The notes under the pieces: generated by a model | Seen by the model: only the letters and a program-made list of their open reading frames with translations | The model's database searches: none | What the model was told of the DNA's origin: nothing | Program-made: the position numbers and the translations under genes | Assembly: GCA_910577405.1 (NCBI GenBank) | Contig: CAJTMG010000020.1 | Coordinates: 1-64,000 of the forward strand | DNA: 64,000 nt | Source: an uncultured Oscillibacter sp. | GTDB taxonomy: Bacteria; Bacillota; Clostridia; Oscillospirales; Oscillospiraceae | Reading direction: 5' to 3' | Shown: piece after piece, positions 1 to 7,977 of the stretch | Position numbering within the stretch: the first letter of the stretch is position 1 | Layout: each line of letters begins with the position of its first letter

Positions 1-737
1 TCCATGCCGCCTACAATCAGCCGCTTCAGGGGCAGCTCGGTGGCAATACGCATATACATATCGATATCAAGGGTGTTGTGATGGGTAACAAAGGGCCGTG
101 CCGCCGCGCCGCCTGCCAGAGTGTTCAGGACGGGAGTTTCCACCTCGATATAGCCCTGACCGTCCAGATAGCGCCGCACAAAGCTGATAAACCGGGAACG
201 GATGATGAAATTTTTCTTCACGTCGGGATTCACCATCAGGTCCACATAACGCTGACGGTAACGCAGTTCCTTGTCCTGAAGTCCGTGGAACTTCTCCGGC
301 AGAGGCAGAAGGGACTTGCTGAGCAAGGTGATATTCTTAGCCCGAACGCTCATTTCGCCGCGCTGGGTACGAAAAACCTCGCCGTCCACGCCTACGATAT
401 CGCCGATGTCAAACTTCTTGAACTTCTTGTATACGGCCTCGTCCATCTCGTCCTGACGGGCATAGAGCTGAATACGCCCATCCCGGTCCTGGAGGTCGCA
501 GAAGCTCACCTTACCCATACCCCGCTTGCTCATCAGACGGCCCGCGACCTTGACGGCATGGCCCTCCATATCCTCGAAATGCTCTTTGATCTGCCCGGAG
601 GTGGCATCCCAGTCAAACCGGGTAATCTGGAAGGGGTCTTCTCCGGCGGCCTGCAATTCTGCCAGCTTCTCCCGGCGTACCTTTGTCTGCTGGCTCAGGT
701 CCTGTTCGGGCTGCTGGTTCTTCGTCTGTTCAGACAT
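1..737 (-). CDS. lysS: Lysyl-tRNA synthetase, N-terminal part (cut by window edge)
   Basis: Class II lysyl-tRNA synthetase, which charges tRNA-Lys in the cytoplasm. About 245 residues are present, starting MSEQTKNQQPEQDLSQQ. They contain the OB-fold anticodon-binding domain (the stretch around GRLMSKRGMGKVSFCDLQD) and the start of the catalytic domain with YRQRYVDLMVNP and the motif 1 region. The C-terminal half lies beyond the left edge. The ATG at 737 is preceded by AAGGAG, which lies inside the last codons of greA. The 4-base gap and shared promoter make greA-lysS one transcription unit, a pairing known in Firmicutes. Identity is clear from the conserved N-terminal segments. Confidence 0.95.
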   Translation of the reverse strand, partial: MSEQTKNQQPEQDLSQQTKVRREKLAELQAAGEDPFQITRFDWDATSGQIKEHFEDMEGHAVKVAGRLMSKRGMGKVSFCDLQDRDGRIQLYARQDEMDEAVYKKFKKFDIGDIVGVDGEVFRTQRGEMSVRAKNITLLSKSLLPLPEKFHGLQDKELRYRQRYVDLMVNPDVKKNFIIRSRFISFVRRYLDGQGYIEVETPVLNTLAGGAAARPFVTHHNTLDIDMYMRIATELPLKRLIVGGM

Positions 738-741
738 ACGC

Positions 742-1227
742 TCACTCCTTATTGCTTCCTGCGCGTTCGATTTTCTTTACTGTGTATACAATAGCACCCC
801 GGGGCGCTTCTACTGTGACGATATCGCCTTTCCGGGCTCCCAGCAGCGCCTTGCCGAAAGGGGACTCCTCGGAGATAATTCCGTGCATGGGATTGGACTC
901 CTGGGAACCCGCGATGGTGTATTGCAGATCTTTGCCGTTCTCATCCGTCACTGTCACCGTGCAGCCGATAGAAATCACATCAGTGCCGCTGTTCTCGTCC
1001 AGAATAACAATATGCTGAACGATTTCCTCCAGCTCGGCAATCTGGGAATAGAGCTTGCCCTGTTCGTTCTTGGCCTCGTCGTACTCGCTGTTTTCGCTCA
1101 GGTCTCCGAAGCCTCGGGCGATCTTGATCTGCTCGGCTACTTCATCGGAACGGGTAGTCTTCAGGTAGTTCAGCTTTTCCTGAAGCTCTTTGGCCCGGGC
1201 TGCACTCATTTTGTATTCTTTTTCCAT
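742..1227 (-). CDS. greA: Transcription elongation factor GreA
   Basis: GreA rescues backtracked RNA polymerase by stimulating transcript cleavage. The 161-residue length is normal for the family. The N-terminal coiled coil carries the family signature ARGFGDLSENSEYDEAKNEQ at about residues 38-57, including the acidic tip residues. The C-terminal FKBP-like domain contains the typical SPFGKALLGARKGD near residue 122. The start ATG at 1227 follows a GGAAGGAAG ribosome site. It is the first gene of a greA-lysS operon. The leader contains an early terminator-like hairpin just after a consensus promoter, so attenuation is possible. Confidence 0.97.
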   Translation of the reverse strand: MEKEYKMSAARAKELQEKLNYLKTTRSDEVAEQIKIARGFGDLSENSEYDEAKNEQGKLYSQIAELEEIVQHIVILDENSGTDVISIGCTVTVTDENGKDLQYTIAGSQESNPMHGIISEESPFGKALLGARKGDIVTVEAPRGAIVYTVKKIERAGSNKE

Positions 1228-1278
1228 TTGGAATCTTCCTTCCTTTGAAATTGATTGAACCCGCGGCTTGCGGAGTCA

Positions 1279-1328
1279 TAAAAAAAGGAGTCGGGCCGGA
1301 TGGCAGTCCGCTTTCCCAATTCTCCTTT
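1279..1328 (-). terminator. Intrinsic terminator/attenuator in the greA leader
   Basis: Read on the minus strand, AAAGGAG (plus 1322-1328) pairs with CTCCTTT (plus 1284-1290). Inner GGG/CCC and CGGA/TCCG pairs extend the stem, and a run of seven T follows. The hairpin starts only a few bases after the predicted start site of the greA promoter, so it would end most transcripts at about 45-50 nt unless read through. It could also stop read-through from the DUF554 gene, but its position downstream of the promoter favours an attenuator. Confidence 0.6.
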
Positions 1329-1330
1329 GC

Positions 1331-1359
1331 ATTATAGCTTCTGCCCTCTCAAATGTCAA
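1331..1359 (-). promoter_or_regulatory. SigA promoter of greA-lysS
   Basis: On the minus strand TTGACA (plus 1354-1359), a 17-base spacer and TATAAT (plus 1331-1336) form a perfect consensus vegetative promoter, about 100 bases upstream of the greA start codon. Confidence 0.85.
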
Positions 1360-1455
1360 GACGGAAAACGCCGGGCAGGGGAAACAAGAGGCCCTTTCCG
1401 GCGTTTTGATACCGCGTTTATAATTGTATGCCCTGACGCGGCGGATCAGGACGCC

Positions 1456-2145
1456 TTACATAAACCGGCAGAGCAGAATGGGCAGAAAGATAGCAGGGAG
1501 GTAGTTCATAATTTTCAGCTTGGTAATCCCCAGGATATTCAGTCCCAGGCCCATAATGAGCACGGAACCCACCACAGTCATTTCTGGAATCACGGATGGG
1601 TCCTGTTGGAGAAGCGGCGCCAAGAAGCTGGCAAGACAGGCAATCCCGCCCTGAATAACAAAGACCGCCGCCGCAGCCATCATCACGCCGATTCCCATAG
1701 AAGAAGCAAAGATCATAGCGGAGACAAAATCCAGGGTAGACTTGGTGAAAAGCATTTCATGGTTTCCGGTCAGGCCGTCGTTCAGCGCGCCCACAACCGT
1801 CATGGCTCCCACGCAGAAGACCAGGGACGCCGTTACAAAGCCCTCCGCAAGCGAAGGCCCTCCGGATTTCCGCTGAAACCGCTTCTCCAACATCTCTGCG
1901 AAATGATTCAAATGGCCGTCCAGATCCAGAAGCTCTCCGATAACGGCTCCGACTGCCATAGAGATAATGGTAATCAGCGCGTTCTCTCCGCCCAGCATTC
2001 CGGAGATGCCAATGAACAGCGTGCAAAGCCCCAGGCCCTTCATCACGGTGTCCCGCAGGCGTTCCGGCAGGATGTTCCCCAGAAGTATTCCAATCAGAGA
2101 CCCAGCAATTACGGTGCCGGTGTTGACGAGCGTACCAGTCAGCAT
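1456..2145 (-). CDS. DUF554 family membrane protein
   Basis: Integral membrane protein of 229 residues matching the DUF554 family (YdfK/YqgA type), whose transport or regulatory role is not established. It starts MLTGTLVNTGTVIAGSLIG and has six or seven hydrophobic segments rich in Gly/Ala. Characteristic blocks include GLCTLFIGISGML, the region FCVGAMTVVGALNDG near residue 110, and GLGLNILGITKLKIMNYLPA at the C-terminus. The length is normal. It lies between the greA promoter and the parvulin gene on the same strand, about 75 bases from the latter. No function can be deduced from context. Confidence 0.85.
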   Translation of the reverse strand: MLTGTLVNTGTVIAGSLIGILLGNILPERLRDTVMKGLGLCTLFIGISGMLGGENALITIISMAVGAVIGELLDLDGHLNHFAEMLEKRFQRKSGGPSLAEGFVTASLVFCVGAMTVVGALNDGLTGNHEMLFTKSTLDFVSAMIFASSMGIGVMMAAAAVFVIQGGIACLASFLAPLLQQDPSVIPEMTVVGSVLIMGLGLNILGITKLKIMNYLPAIFLPILLCRFM

Positions 2146-2219
2146 AGAATTTCCTCTTTCTCTTTCGATGTAAAAAGGGACCAGCCCGAAAGCCAGCCCC
2201 TTTGCGTTTTCGCGATAAA

Positions 2220-3941
2220 TCAGCCAACGAACTTCATGCCGGGGTCATTGGGTGCAATCGAAACGCCTTCAGTCAGAGATTCTTCCCATTCGGCGTAATC
2301 CTCGTTCCGGAGCTGGGAAGCCGCCTGAGCAGCCCAACGGGGAAGATTTGTTCCGGAGAAGTACATAACGTGTGCGCCGTACTGGGTTTCCACAACGCCA
2401 GTGTCGCCGGGCTTCCGGGAGGCGTCGAAGCACCAGTCGTTGAACTCCGCGACCATCTGGCCCTGATAGACCTCGCTGTAGAGACCGCCGTCGTAACGGG
2501 AACCGTCAGAGGACTCGGCCATAGCAAGGGCGGCAAAGGATTCCTCGGTAGCCTCGCCGGACTGCCACTGGGAGAGCAGTTCTTCCGCCTTAGCTTTTGC
2601 GTCGGCCTTGAGCTGCTCCTGTTCCTCGGCGTAGCCCTCGTCCTCTTCCGTCAGGGTCGCGGTTCCAAGGGGCACCAGGATGTGACGGATATCAATGGTA
2701 TTGTACTCCTCGCGGAACCGGTTGTGGAACTCCAGAACGTAAACGGTCGTGCCGTCTTCCACCACGGAGGTATCACCCTCGTTCCGGCTGGCGTCATAAA
2801 GCCATTCGCTGACAGCGCTGCCTGCGTAGTAGGTGGCATTGTCATTGACAGCATAGGAAGCGTCCTCATAGTTTTTGGAGACGTCTTCCAAACTGCCGCC
2901 GGATGCAAGCTCGTCCATCAGGGCATTGGCGGAGGAACGGGCAGCCTCCAGAGCGGCGGCGCTTTCTTCCTCGGTAGGCTCTACGGTGTTGCCCTCTTCA
3001 TCGGTAGTGGTTTCAGCCGCGCCGGAGAAGGAGGCGTATTCATAGGAAACGTGGTCGAAGCTGTTGGGGTCGGCGGCGTATACGGACTCCAGCTCGTCGT
3101 CAGAGTACGAAAGGCTGTCGTTATACGCGTCCACATAAGCGCTGTACTGGAGCACCCGCAGAAGCTGCTCGCTGTAGACTTTCTCCGTCATACCCGCGCC
3201 GAACACGCCCCCAAGATACTGGGACACAGAGACATTGCTGGCGGCGGCGGTGGCTTTCAAGGCATCCATGCTGGCGTTCTGCTGGGCCTGCACGCTGTCC
3301 GGATACGCAAAGTTTTCAGATTTGGCCTTCTCCAAGGTCTTCTGAATCACGCTCATATTCTCCAGAGCCTGGTCAACGAAGTAATCGTGCCAGGTCATGC
3401 CGGAATTGGTTTCGGCAGGAGCGGCTGCGTCTTCACCCTCTGCGGGAGCGTCCGCGTTTTCACCCTCTGCGGGGGCATCTGCGTCTTCGCCTTCTGCGGG
3501 GGCATCTGCGTCTTCGCCTTCTGCGGGAGCGGCTGCGTCTTCGCTCTCTGTTTCCTCGCCGCCGGGAAGTTCAATGCCAAGCATACTGGCGGCGGTTTCA
3601 CTGACAAACTGATTTTTCAGAGGCGTGTTGGTATCCAGCCCCAGATAGCTGACGAAATAGGAATACTGATTGACGAAGTTCTGATAGGCGTTGTTGTAGT
3701 AGTAGCTGACCTCGGCGGCGCTGTACTTCTGGCCGTCGATGGTAGCCGCGGTGCTCATTTTGGGGATCAGGTTGGTCCGCCAGACGACGGAAGCCAATAC
3801 GACCAGCAGGAAGACGACGGCAACGGCTTTGTAAAGGACGCTGCTGCGCTTTTCTTCCTTACGCTGCTGAGCCTCCCGTGCGGTCCGTGGATTCTCGGTC
3901 TGGCTTGTTTGACGGGTCTGCTTTTCTCTTGATGCGCTCAT
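2220..3941 (-). CDS. PrsA/SurA-like peptidyl-prolyl isomerase with acidic repeat
   Basis: Membrane-anchored foldase of the parvulin (PpiC) type. It is expected to help secreted proteins fold outside the membrane. Of 573 residues, 1-36 are charged and cytoplasmic, 37-54 form one membrane anchor, and the rest is extracellular. A SurA-N-like region with YYYNNAYQNF follows the anchor. Residues about 133-177 are an acidic Ala/Pro/Glu/Asp repeat. The clearest parvulin domain is near residues 405-545 (IDIRHILVPLG, YDGGLYSEVYQGQMV, GDTGVVETQYGAHVM). A more degenerate half-domain precedes it. There is no lipobox, so anchoring is by the transmembrane helix. It has its own consensus promoter at 4025-4053. 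Confidence 0.88.
   Translation of the reverse strand: MSASREKQTRQTSQTENPRTAREAQQRKEEKRSSVLYKAVAVVFLLVVLASVVWRTNLIPKMSTAATIDGQKYSAAEVSYYYNNAYQNFVNQYSYFVSYLGLDTNTPLKNQFVSETAASMLGIELPGGEETESEDAAAPAEGEDADAPAEGEDADAPAEGENADAPAEGEDAAAPAETNSGMTWHDYFVDQALENMSVIQKTLEKAKSENFAYPDSVQAQQNASMDALKATAAASNVSVSQYLGGVFGAGMTEKVYSEQLLRVLQYSAYVDAYNDSLSYSDDELESVYAADPNSFDHVSYEYASFSGAAETTTDEEGNTVEPTEEESAAALEAARSSANALMDELASGGSLEDVSKNYEDASYAVNDNATYYAGSAVSEWLYDASRNEGDTSVVEDGTTVYVLEFHNRFREEYNTIDIRHILVPLGTATLTEEDEGYAEEQEQLKADAKAKAEELLSQWQSGEATEESFAALAMAESSDGSRYDGGLYSEVYQGQMVAEFNDWCFDASRKPGDTGVVETQYGAHVMYFSGTNLPRWAAQAASQLRNEDYAEWEESLTEGVSIAPNDPGMKFVG
3411..3545 (-). repeat. 30 bp in-frame repeat in the parvulin gene
   Basis: About four imperfect copies of a 30-base unit encode the 10-residue motif AEGEDADAPA (protein residues about 133-177). 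The unit varies at one or two positions per copy (GEN, AAA variants). It is likely a flexible acidic linker between the N-terminal region and the isomerase domains, and the copy number could vary between strains. Confidence 0.85.
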
Positions 3942-4024
3942 GTTCTTCTTTCAGTCCTCTCAAGTATTCAAAATAATGGCATTTTGGAGTCCAAACGCGG
4001 CGTCCACAGAGGACACACTTGCCT

Positions 4025-4053
4025 ATTATAACGGAACCTGCTCCAATGTGCAA
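4025..4053 (-). promoter_or_regulatory. SigA promoter of the parvulin gene
   Basis: Minus strand TTGCAC (plus 4048-4053), a 17-base spacer and TATAAT (plus 4025-4030). The predicted start lies about 75 bases upstream of the parvulin ATG at 3941. Confidence 0.75.
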
Positions 4054-4296
4054 GAGTTAAATCCACAGAATTTCAGGAAACCCTTACAATTTCCCTTCTG
4101 TCCTGGGCGGTGTTTTTTGGCGGGTCTGGCAAAAACCTTCTGCGGACGGTCTTCATTCTGCTCCGGAAAGCTGAAAACAGTCTGATAAAAACGGGGCCCG
4201 GAACAAAAAAACCGGCTTTCTGGGAAAATGAGACCAACGGCAAAAAAACCCTGGAAGGGGAGCGTTCACAGCCGCAAAAATTTCGAAAAAGGCATA

Positions 4297-4500
4297 AAAG
4301 TGCCCCGCAGAAGCCGTGTAGACCCCGTTATAACCTGCACCTTCCTAGGACAGGTGGGTCGCCTCCAGCACGCTTTACCGCTTCCAACTTCCAGCCGCGA
4401 ACGGCAGCCGGGAGGCCTGCGAACCACGGGCTGATCCAGCGTCCCTTATAACGAAATGTGGGTTAAAAAAAGATCTATCACGCACCCCGCAGGGCACTTT
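4297..4500 (-). ncRNA. Structured non-coding RNA, 6S RNA-like
   Basis: About 204 bases without a credible ORF fold into a long rod when read on the minus strand. A 12 bp closing stem pairs AAAGUGCCCUGC with GCGGGGCACUUU. A second stem pairs CGUG-A-UAGAUC with GGUCUACACG (10 bp, one bulged A). CGUUAUAA pairs with UUAUAACG around an asymmetric U/A-rich bubble. An apical part has GCCUCC/GGAGGC and the hairpin CACCU/AGGUG. Size, rod shape and central bubble resemble 6S RNA, the RNA polymerase-binding regulator. Two short T runs follow the 3' end. I could not see a convincing own promoter. It might be processed from a DUF1292 transcript. The 6S assignment is inference. Confidence 0.5.
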
Positions 4501-4588
4501 AATTCAAATGAGGGATTCGGAATTCTTTAATATTCCTGAAGTTTTATTTTTCCTATGGAGTTTTGTTTCTGGCAGCTGCTTCCTGGGG

Positions 4589-4873
4589 CTACACATCCTC
4601 ACCATCGAAAAGGGATTCCATAAACAGATCATAGACGGCTTCGAGTTCTTCATCAGAATCCAGGGTAGAGAGCAGGTCCTCGCCGTCTTCATGGACGACC
4701 TTCAGGATTACAAGGCCGTTATCGGGGTTTTCCTCCTCGTCCTCTGTCTCGGCTGGGAAGAATGCCTGATAAATCTGCCCGTTATATTCCACGGCGTCCA
4801 GGAATTCAAGGACAAGCTCCTGACCGTCTTCATCGGTAACGGTAAGGAAAGTGGGGCCGAAATCTTCGCTCAT
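4589..4873 (-). CDS. DUF1292 domain protein
   Basis: Small acidic cytoplasmic protein of 94 residues of the DUF1292 family, common in Clostridia and Bacilli and of unknown function. The family pattern is visible as FLTVTDEDGQELVLEFLDAV, IYQAFFPAE and GLVILKVVHEDGEDLLSTLD, followed by the usual DDEEL-type tail. An ATG with GGAGG upstream and a consensus promoter at 4911-4939 support it as a single gene. The structured RNA at 4297-4500 lies downstream on the same strand. Confidence 0.88.
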   Translation of the reverse strand: MSEDFGPTFLTVTDEDGQELVLEFLDAVEYNGQIYQAFFPAETEDEEENPDNGLVILKVVHEDGEDLLSTLDSDEELEAVYDLFMESLFDGEDV

Positions 4874-4910
4874 GGGATGGCCTCCTTTACTGACTTACTG
4901 ACTTGATGTT

Positions 4911-4939
4911 ATTTTACACGACTTTGCCGGGAATTGCAA
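4911..4939 (-). promoter_or_regulatory. SigA promoter of the DUF1292 gene
   Basis: Minus strand TTGCAA (plus 4934-4939), a 17-base spacer and TAAAAT (plus 4911-4916), just upstream of the DUF1292 start codon. Confidence 0.65.
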
Positions 4940-5058
4940 GAGTATAATTTGTGAAAAAGCCGGAAAATTGACAGAAGTTTCGGCCGCTATTTTGCCCATA
5001 TTTCATAAAAGTATGTAAACCGGGAACTTTTTTTCGGAAAAATGCGACATTTTCAATA

Positions 5059-5086
5059 TTGACAGAGGGTGGTACAATAATACATA
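5059..5086 (+). promoter_or_regulatory. Probable SigA promoter of the penicillin-binding protein gene
   Basis: TTGACA at 5059-5064, a 16-base spacer and TACATA at 5081-5086, about 70 bases upstream of the chosen GTG start. Confidence 0.5.
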
Positions 5087-5164
5087 TTGCTGTTGTTTAC
5101 CGCAAATTTCCTCTTTTCCGTGACGCGGGAAGGGGAGGAGAAAGAAAAAGGAGGTGCCCCGTCA

Positions 5165-7855
5165 GTGGAAAACGGAAGAAGGGCTCAGGAACCGGCACGC
5201 CGGAGAAAGAAGTCTGTTCTGCGCAGGATTCTGGGCGTTTTCCGGGCGATTTTTATCACGCTCTGGACCATCCTGCTCATCGGCGTGCTGTCGGCAGGCG
5301 TGGGGCTGTACTACTTCAAGCAGTATGTGGAAGTCACGCTGGCCCCGTCGCTTCAGATCCGGGCGGAGGACTACACCATGAATCAGAGCTCCTTCGTCTA
5401 CTATCAGGACAAGGAGACAGGGGATTGGAAAGAATTGCAGAACGTCCACGGAGAGGAAAACCGGGTGCTGGTGGACTTTGACCAGATGTCCGATTACCTC
5501 TGGCAGGCTGCCGTCGCCATCGAGGACCAGCGGTTTTTCCAGCATGAGGGCGTGGACTGGAGGCGGACCGCCAAAGCTGTGATGAATATCCTACAGGGTG
5601 ATAGCTCCATGGGCGGCTCTACCATTACCCAGCAAGTCCTGAAAAATATGACCGAGGACGATAAGCCTTATATCAATCGAAAGATCCGGGAAATCTTCCG
5701 TGCCCTGGAATTTGAGAAAAACTATAAGAAAGAGCAGATTCTGGAACTTTATCTGAATACGATCTATCTGGGGAAGAGCTGCTACGGCGTACAGACAGCG
5801 GCGCAGTACTATTTCGGCAAGGACGCGAAAGACCTGGACCTGGCAGAATCCGCGTGCCTGATTGCCATTACCAACAACCCGTCCCTTTTCGGCCCCATGT
5901 ACGATATCACCTATACCCGAAAGGACGGCAGCACTGTTACGCCCCGGGAACTGAACAAGCAGCGGCAGATAGCTATCCTGGACAAGATGTGCGATCCGGA
6001 GGTCATCAACCCCATCACCGGCAAGCCCTATATCACCGAAGCCGAAGCCGAGGCCGCGAAAGCAGAAGTCCTCCAGTTCTCCGACGGTTCTACTTCCGCG
6101 GACGAAATCGTGGAGAAGGCCACCGGCGAGATTGAAATCAACTCCTGGTTTGTGGACCGCCTGATTCAGGAGGTTGCCGCGGATCTGGCGGAGAAAAACG
6201 GCATCGAAACCAAAGAGGCCATGAAGCTTATCTATAACAGCGGCTACAAGATTTACACCACCTTGGACCCGGAGATACAGGCTATCGCGGAATCCGTCTA
6301 TGAGGACCGGAGCAATCTGGACGTGACCTCCCGCAGCGGGCAGAAGCTCCAATCCGGCATTACCATCATCGACCCCTACACCGGCGATATCGTGGCCATG
6401 GTAGGCAAAGTAGGGGAGAAGGACCGGAATCAGGGCTGGAACTACGCGGTAGGCAAACGACAGGTGGGTTCCTCCATGAAGCCTCTGACCGCCTACGCCC
6501 CCGCCTTGGACGCCGGAACCATCACGCCCGGCACGGCCTTCGATAACTACCCCGTCCGGATGCTCAACGGCGCGCCCTGGCCGAAGAATTCCCCCAACAC
6601 CTATACCGGCTTTACCTCCGTGCGCTATGGCATCCAGCAGTCCATCAACACCATTGCGGTCCAGGCGCTGGAGTCTGTGGGCGTGGAAGAGGCGTTCCGC
6701 TTTGCCACCGAGAACCTCTGCCTCAGTCTGGAACCGGAGGACATGGCCGAGGGCGCGCTGGGCATGGGCGGTCTGACCCGGGGCCTGAATACCGTGGAAA
6801 TGGCGGCCGCTTACGCCTGCTTTGCCAACGGCGGCATCTACTACCAACCCCGGATGTACAAGCGCGTGACCCGTATCGACGCCACCGGGCAGGAAATCAC
6901 CGTCCTGGAGCATGAGGGCGAAAGTCATATGGCCATGAAAGAGACCACCGCCTATCTGATGACCGATATGCTGAAAAACGCCGTGGACCATGGTACAGGC
7001 GGATCGGCGAAGTTCAGCGGCATGACCATTGCGGGAAAGACCGGTACAACGAACAAGAATTATGACCGCTACTTTGTCGGTTATACTCCCTATTATGTGG
7101 CGGCGGTCTGGACAGGCTACGACACCCCAGAGAAAATCAGCTACAGCGGCAACCCGGCCATTACCATGTGGAAAAAAGTCATGCAGCAGGTCCACGCGGA
7201 TTTGCCGAACAAGGATTTTGACCTGTCCTCCGCCGGGCTGGAAAAAGTGAACCTCTGCGCTGACAGTGGAAAGCTCCTCACGTCTGCTTGTTCTGCGGAC
7301 CTTCGGGGCGGACGTGGAGTATCCTACTTGATTCCCTCTGGTTCCAAGCCTACAGAGAGTTGTCCCTATCATACCATGGTGAACTACTGTACCGAGGGCC
7401 ACTGCATGGCTTCGGAGGACTGCCCGGCGGAAAGCGTCACTCAAATCGGCGCGCTGGATTACACCCGTGAGAACTACGGTATCGGGCTGCCTGCTGACAA
7501 CGCCTATACGGTAAACGGCCTCCATTATTCGCTGACGGCTGTCCGGGAGGATGGGACCACCGGCTGTCCGGCCCACAATGGAATGAAGCCCACGGAGGAG
7601 CTGCCCGGCGACCCCAGTGACCCCAACGACCCCAATTATAACCCGGACCTGCCCTATGATCCCAACGATCCCTTTATTCCCATCCAGCCGGAGCCCTCTG
7701 ACCCCATGGGAGGGACAACCGCTCCCACGCCGGACCCGACCCCGACGCCCACACCCATTCCGGAACCGGAAGAGCCGTCGGAACCCGCGGAACCGACGAC
7801 GCCTCCCAGTACCACAGGCGGCAACTGGTTTGACGATCTGTGGGCCAACCCATAG
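5165..7855 (+). CDS. Class A penicillin-binding protein (PBP1A family)
   Basis: Bifunctional peptidoglycan synthase that polymerises glycan strands and cross-links peptides outside the membrane. I chose the GTG at 5165 because AAAGGAGG lies 10 bases upstream; a longer reading from 5087 has no such site. That gives 896 residues. A basic N-terminus is followed by one membrane anchor (about 26-50). The GT51 domain carries EDQRFFQHEGVDW at about 120 and GGSTITQQVLKN. The transpeptidase has SSMK (Ser436), SIN (493-495) and KTGT (Lys625). The tail is Pro/Thr/Asp-rich. A strong terminator follows at 7863. Confidence 0.95.
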   Translation: MENGRRAQEPARRRKKSVLRRILGVFRAIFITLWTILLIGVLSAGVGLYYFKQYVEVTLAPSLQIRAEDYTMNQSSFVYYQDKETGDWKELQNVHGEENRVLVDFDQMSDYLWQAAVAIEDQRFFQHEGVDWRRTAKAVMNILQGDSSMGGSTITQQVLKNMTEDDKPYINRKIREIFRALEFEKNYKKEQILELYLNTIYLGKSCYGVQTAAQYYFGKDAKDLDLAESACLIAITNNPSLFGPMYDITYTRKDGSTVTPRELNKQRQIAILDKMCDPEVINPITGKPYITEAEAEAAKAEVLQFSDGSTSADEIVEKATGEIEINSWFVDRLIQEVAADLAEKNGIETKEAMKLIYNSGYKIYTTLDPEIQAIAESVYEDRSNLDVTSRSGQKLQSGITIIDPYTGDIVAMVGKVGEKDRNQGWNYAVGKRQVGSSMKPLTAYAPALDAGTITPGTAFDNYPVRMLNGAPWPKNSPNTYTGFTSVRYGIQQSINTIAVQALESVGVEEAFRFATENLCLSLEPEDMAEGALGMGGLTRGLNTVEMAAAYACFANGGIYYQPRMYKRVTRIDATGQEITVLEHEGESHMAMKETTAYLMTDMLKNAVDHGTGGSAKFSGMTIAGKTGTTNKNYDRYFVGYTPYYVAAVWTGYDTPEKISYSGNPAITMWKKVMQQVHADLPNKDFDLSSAGLEKVNLCADSGKLLTSACSADLRGGRGVSYLIPSGSKPTESCPYHTMVNYCTEGHCMASEDCPAESVTQIGALDYTRENYGIGLPADNAYTVNGLHYSLTAVREDGTTGCPAHNGMKPTEELPGDPSDPNDPNYNPDLPYDPNDPFIPIQPEPSDPMGGTTAPTPDPTPTPTPIPEPEEPSEPAEPTTPPSTTGGNWFDDLWANP

Positions 7856-7862
7856 CATTTCT

Positions 7863-7897
7863 GAGACGCTGCGTTTGATTGCGGCGTCTCTTTTTTT
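7863..7897 (+). terminator. Intrinsic terminator after the PBP gene
   Basis: GAGACGC (7863-7869) pairs perfectly with GCGTCTC (7884-7890), followed by seven T. Confidence 0.9.
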
Positions 7898-7916
7898 GCC
7901 GGACAGCCGTCTTCCT

Positions 7917-7952
7917 TTTCCGACTGCTTTTCCGCCGCGTCCGTCCTATAAT
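7917..7952 (+). promoter_or_regulatory. Probable spoIIG-type promoter
   Basis: TATAAT at 7947-7952 lacks a good -35 at normal spacing. TTCCGACT at 7917-7924 is a weak match to the reversed Spo0A box TTTCGACA. In B. subtilis the spoIIG promoter is a SigA promoter with abnormal spacing, activated by Spo0A, so this arrangement is plausible but only inferred. Confidence 0.4.
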
Positions 7953-7977
7953 AAAACCTGCGAGAGGGGGCGCGGTC

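Noticed and set aside
2202..3932. 576-codon plus-strand ORF opposite the parvulin gene
   Set aside because: Its low-complexity Gly/Val/Phe content mirrors the acidic repeats of the real gene on the minus strand.
3859..4053. 64-codon ORF with CVLCGRR motif overlapping the parvulin start
   Set aside because: It overlaps the parvulin start and the promoter; no ribosome site, and the cysteine pair is probably chance.
5591..7858. 755-codon ORF antisense to the penicillin-binding protein
   Set aside because: Shadow of a gene with all catalytic motifs intact; no start signal of its own.
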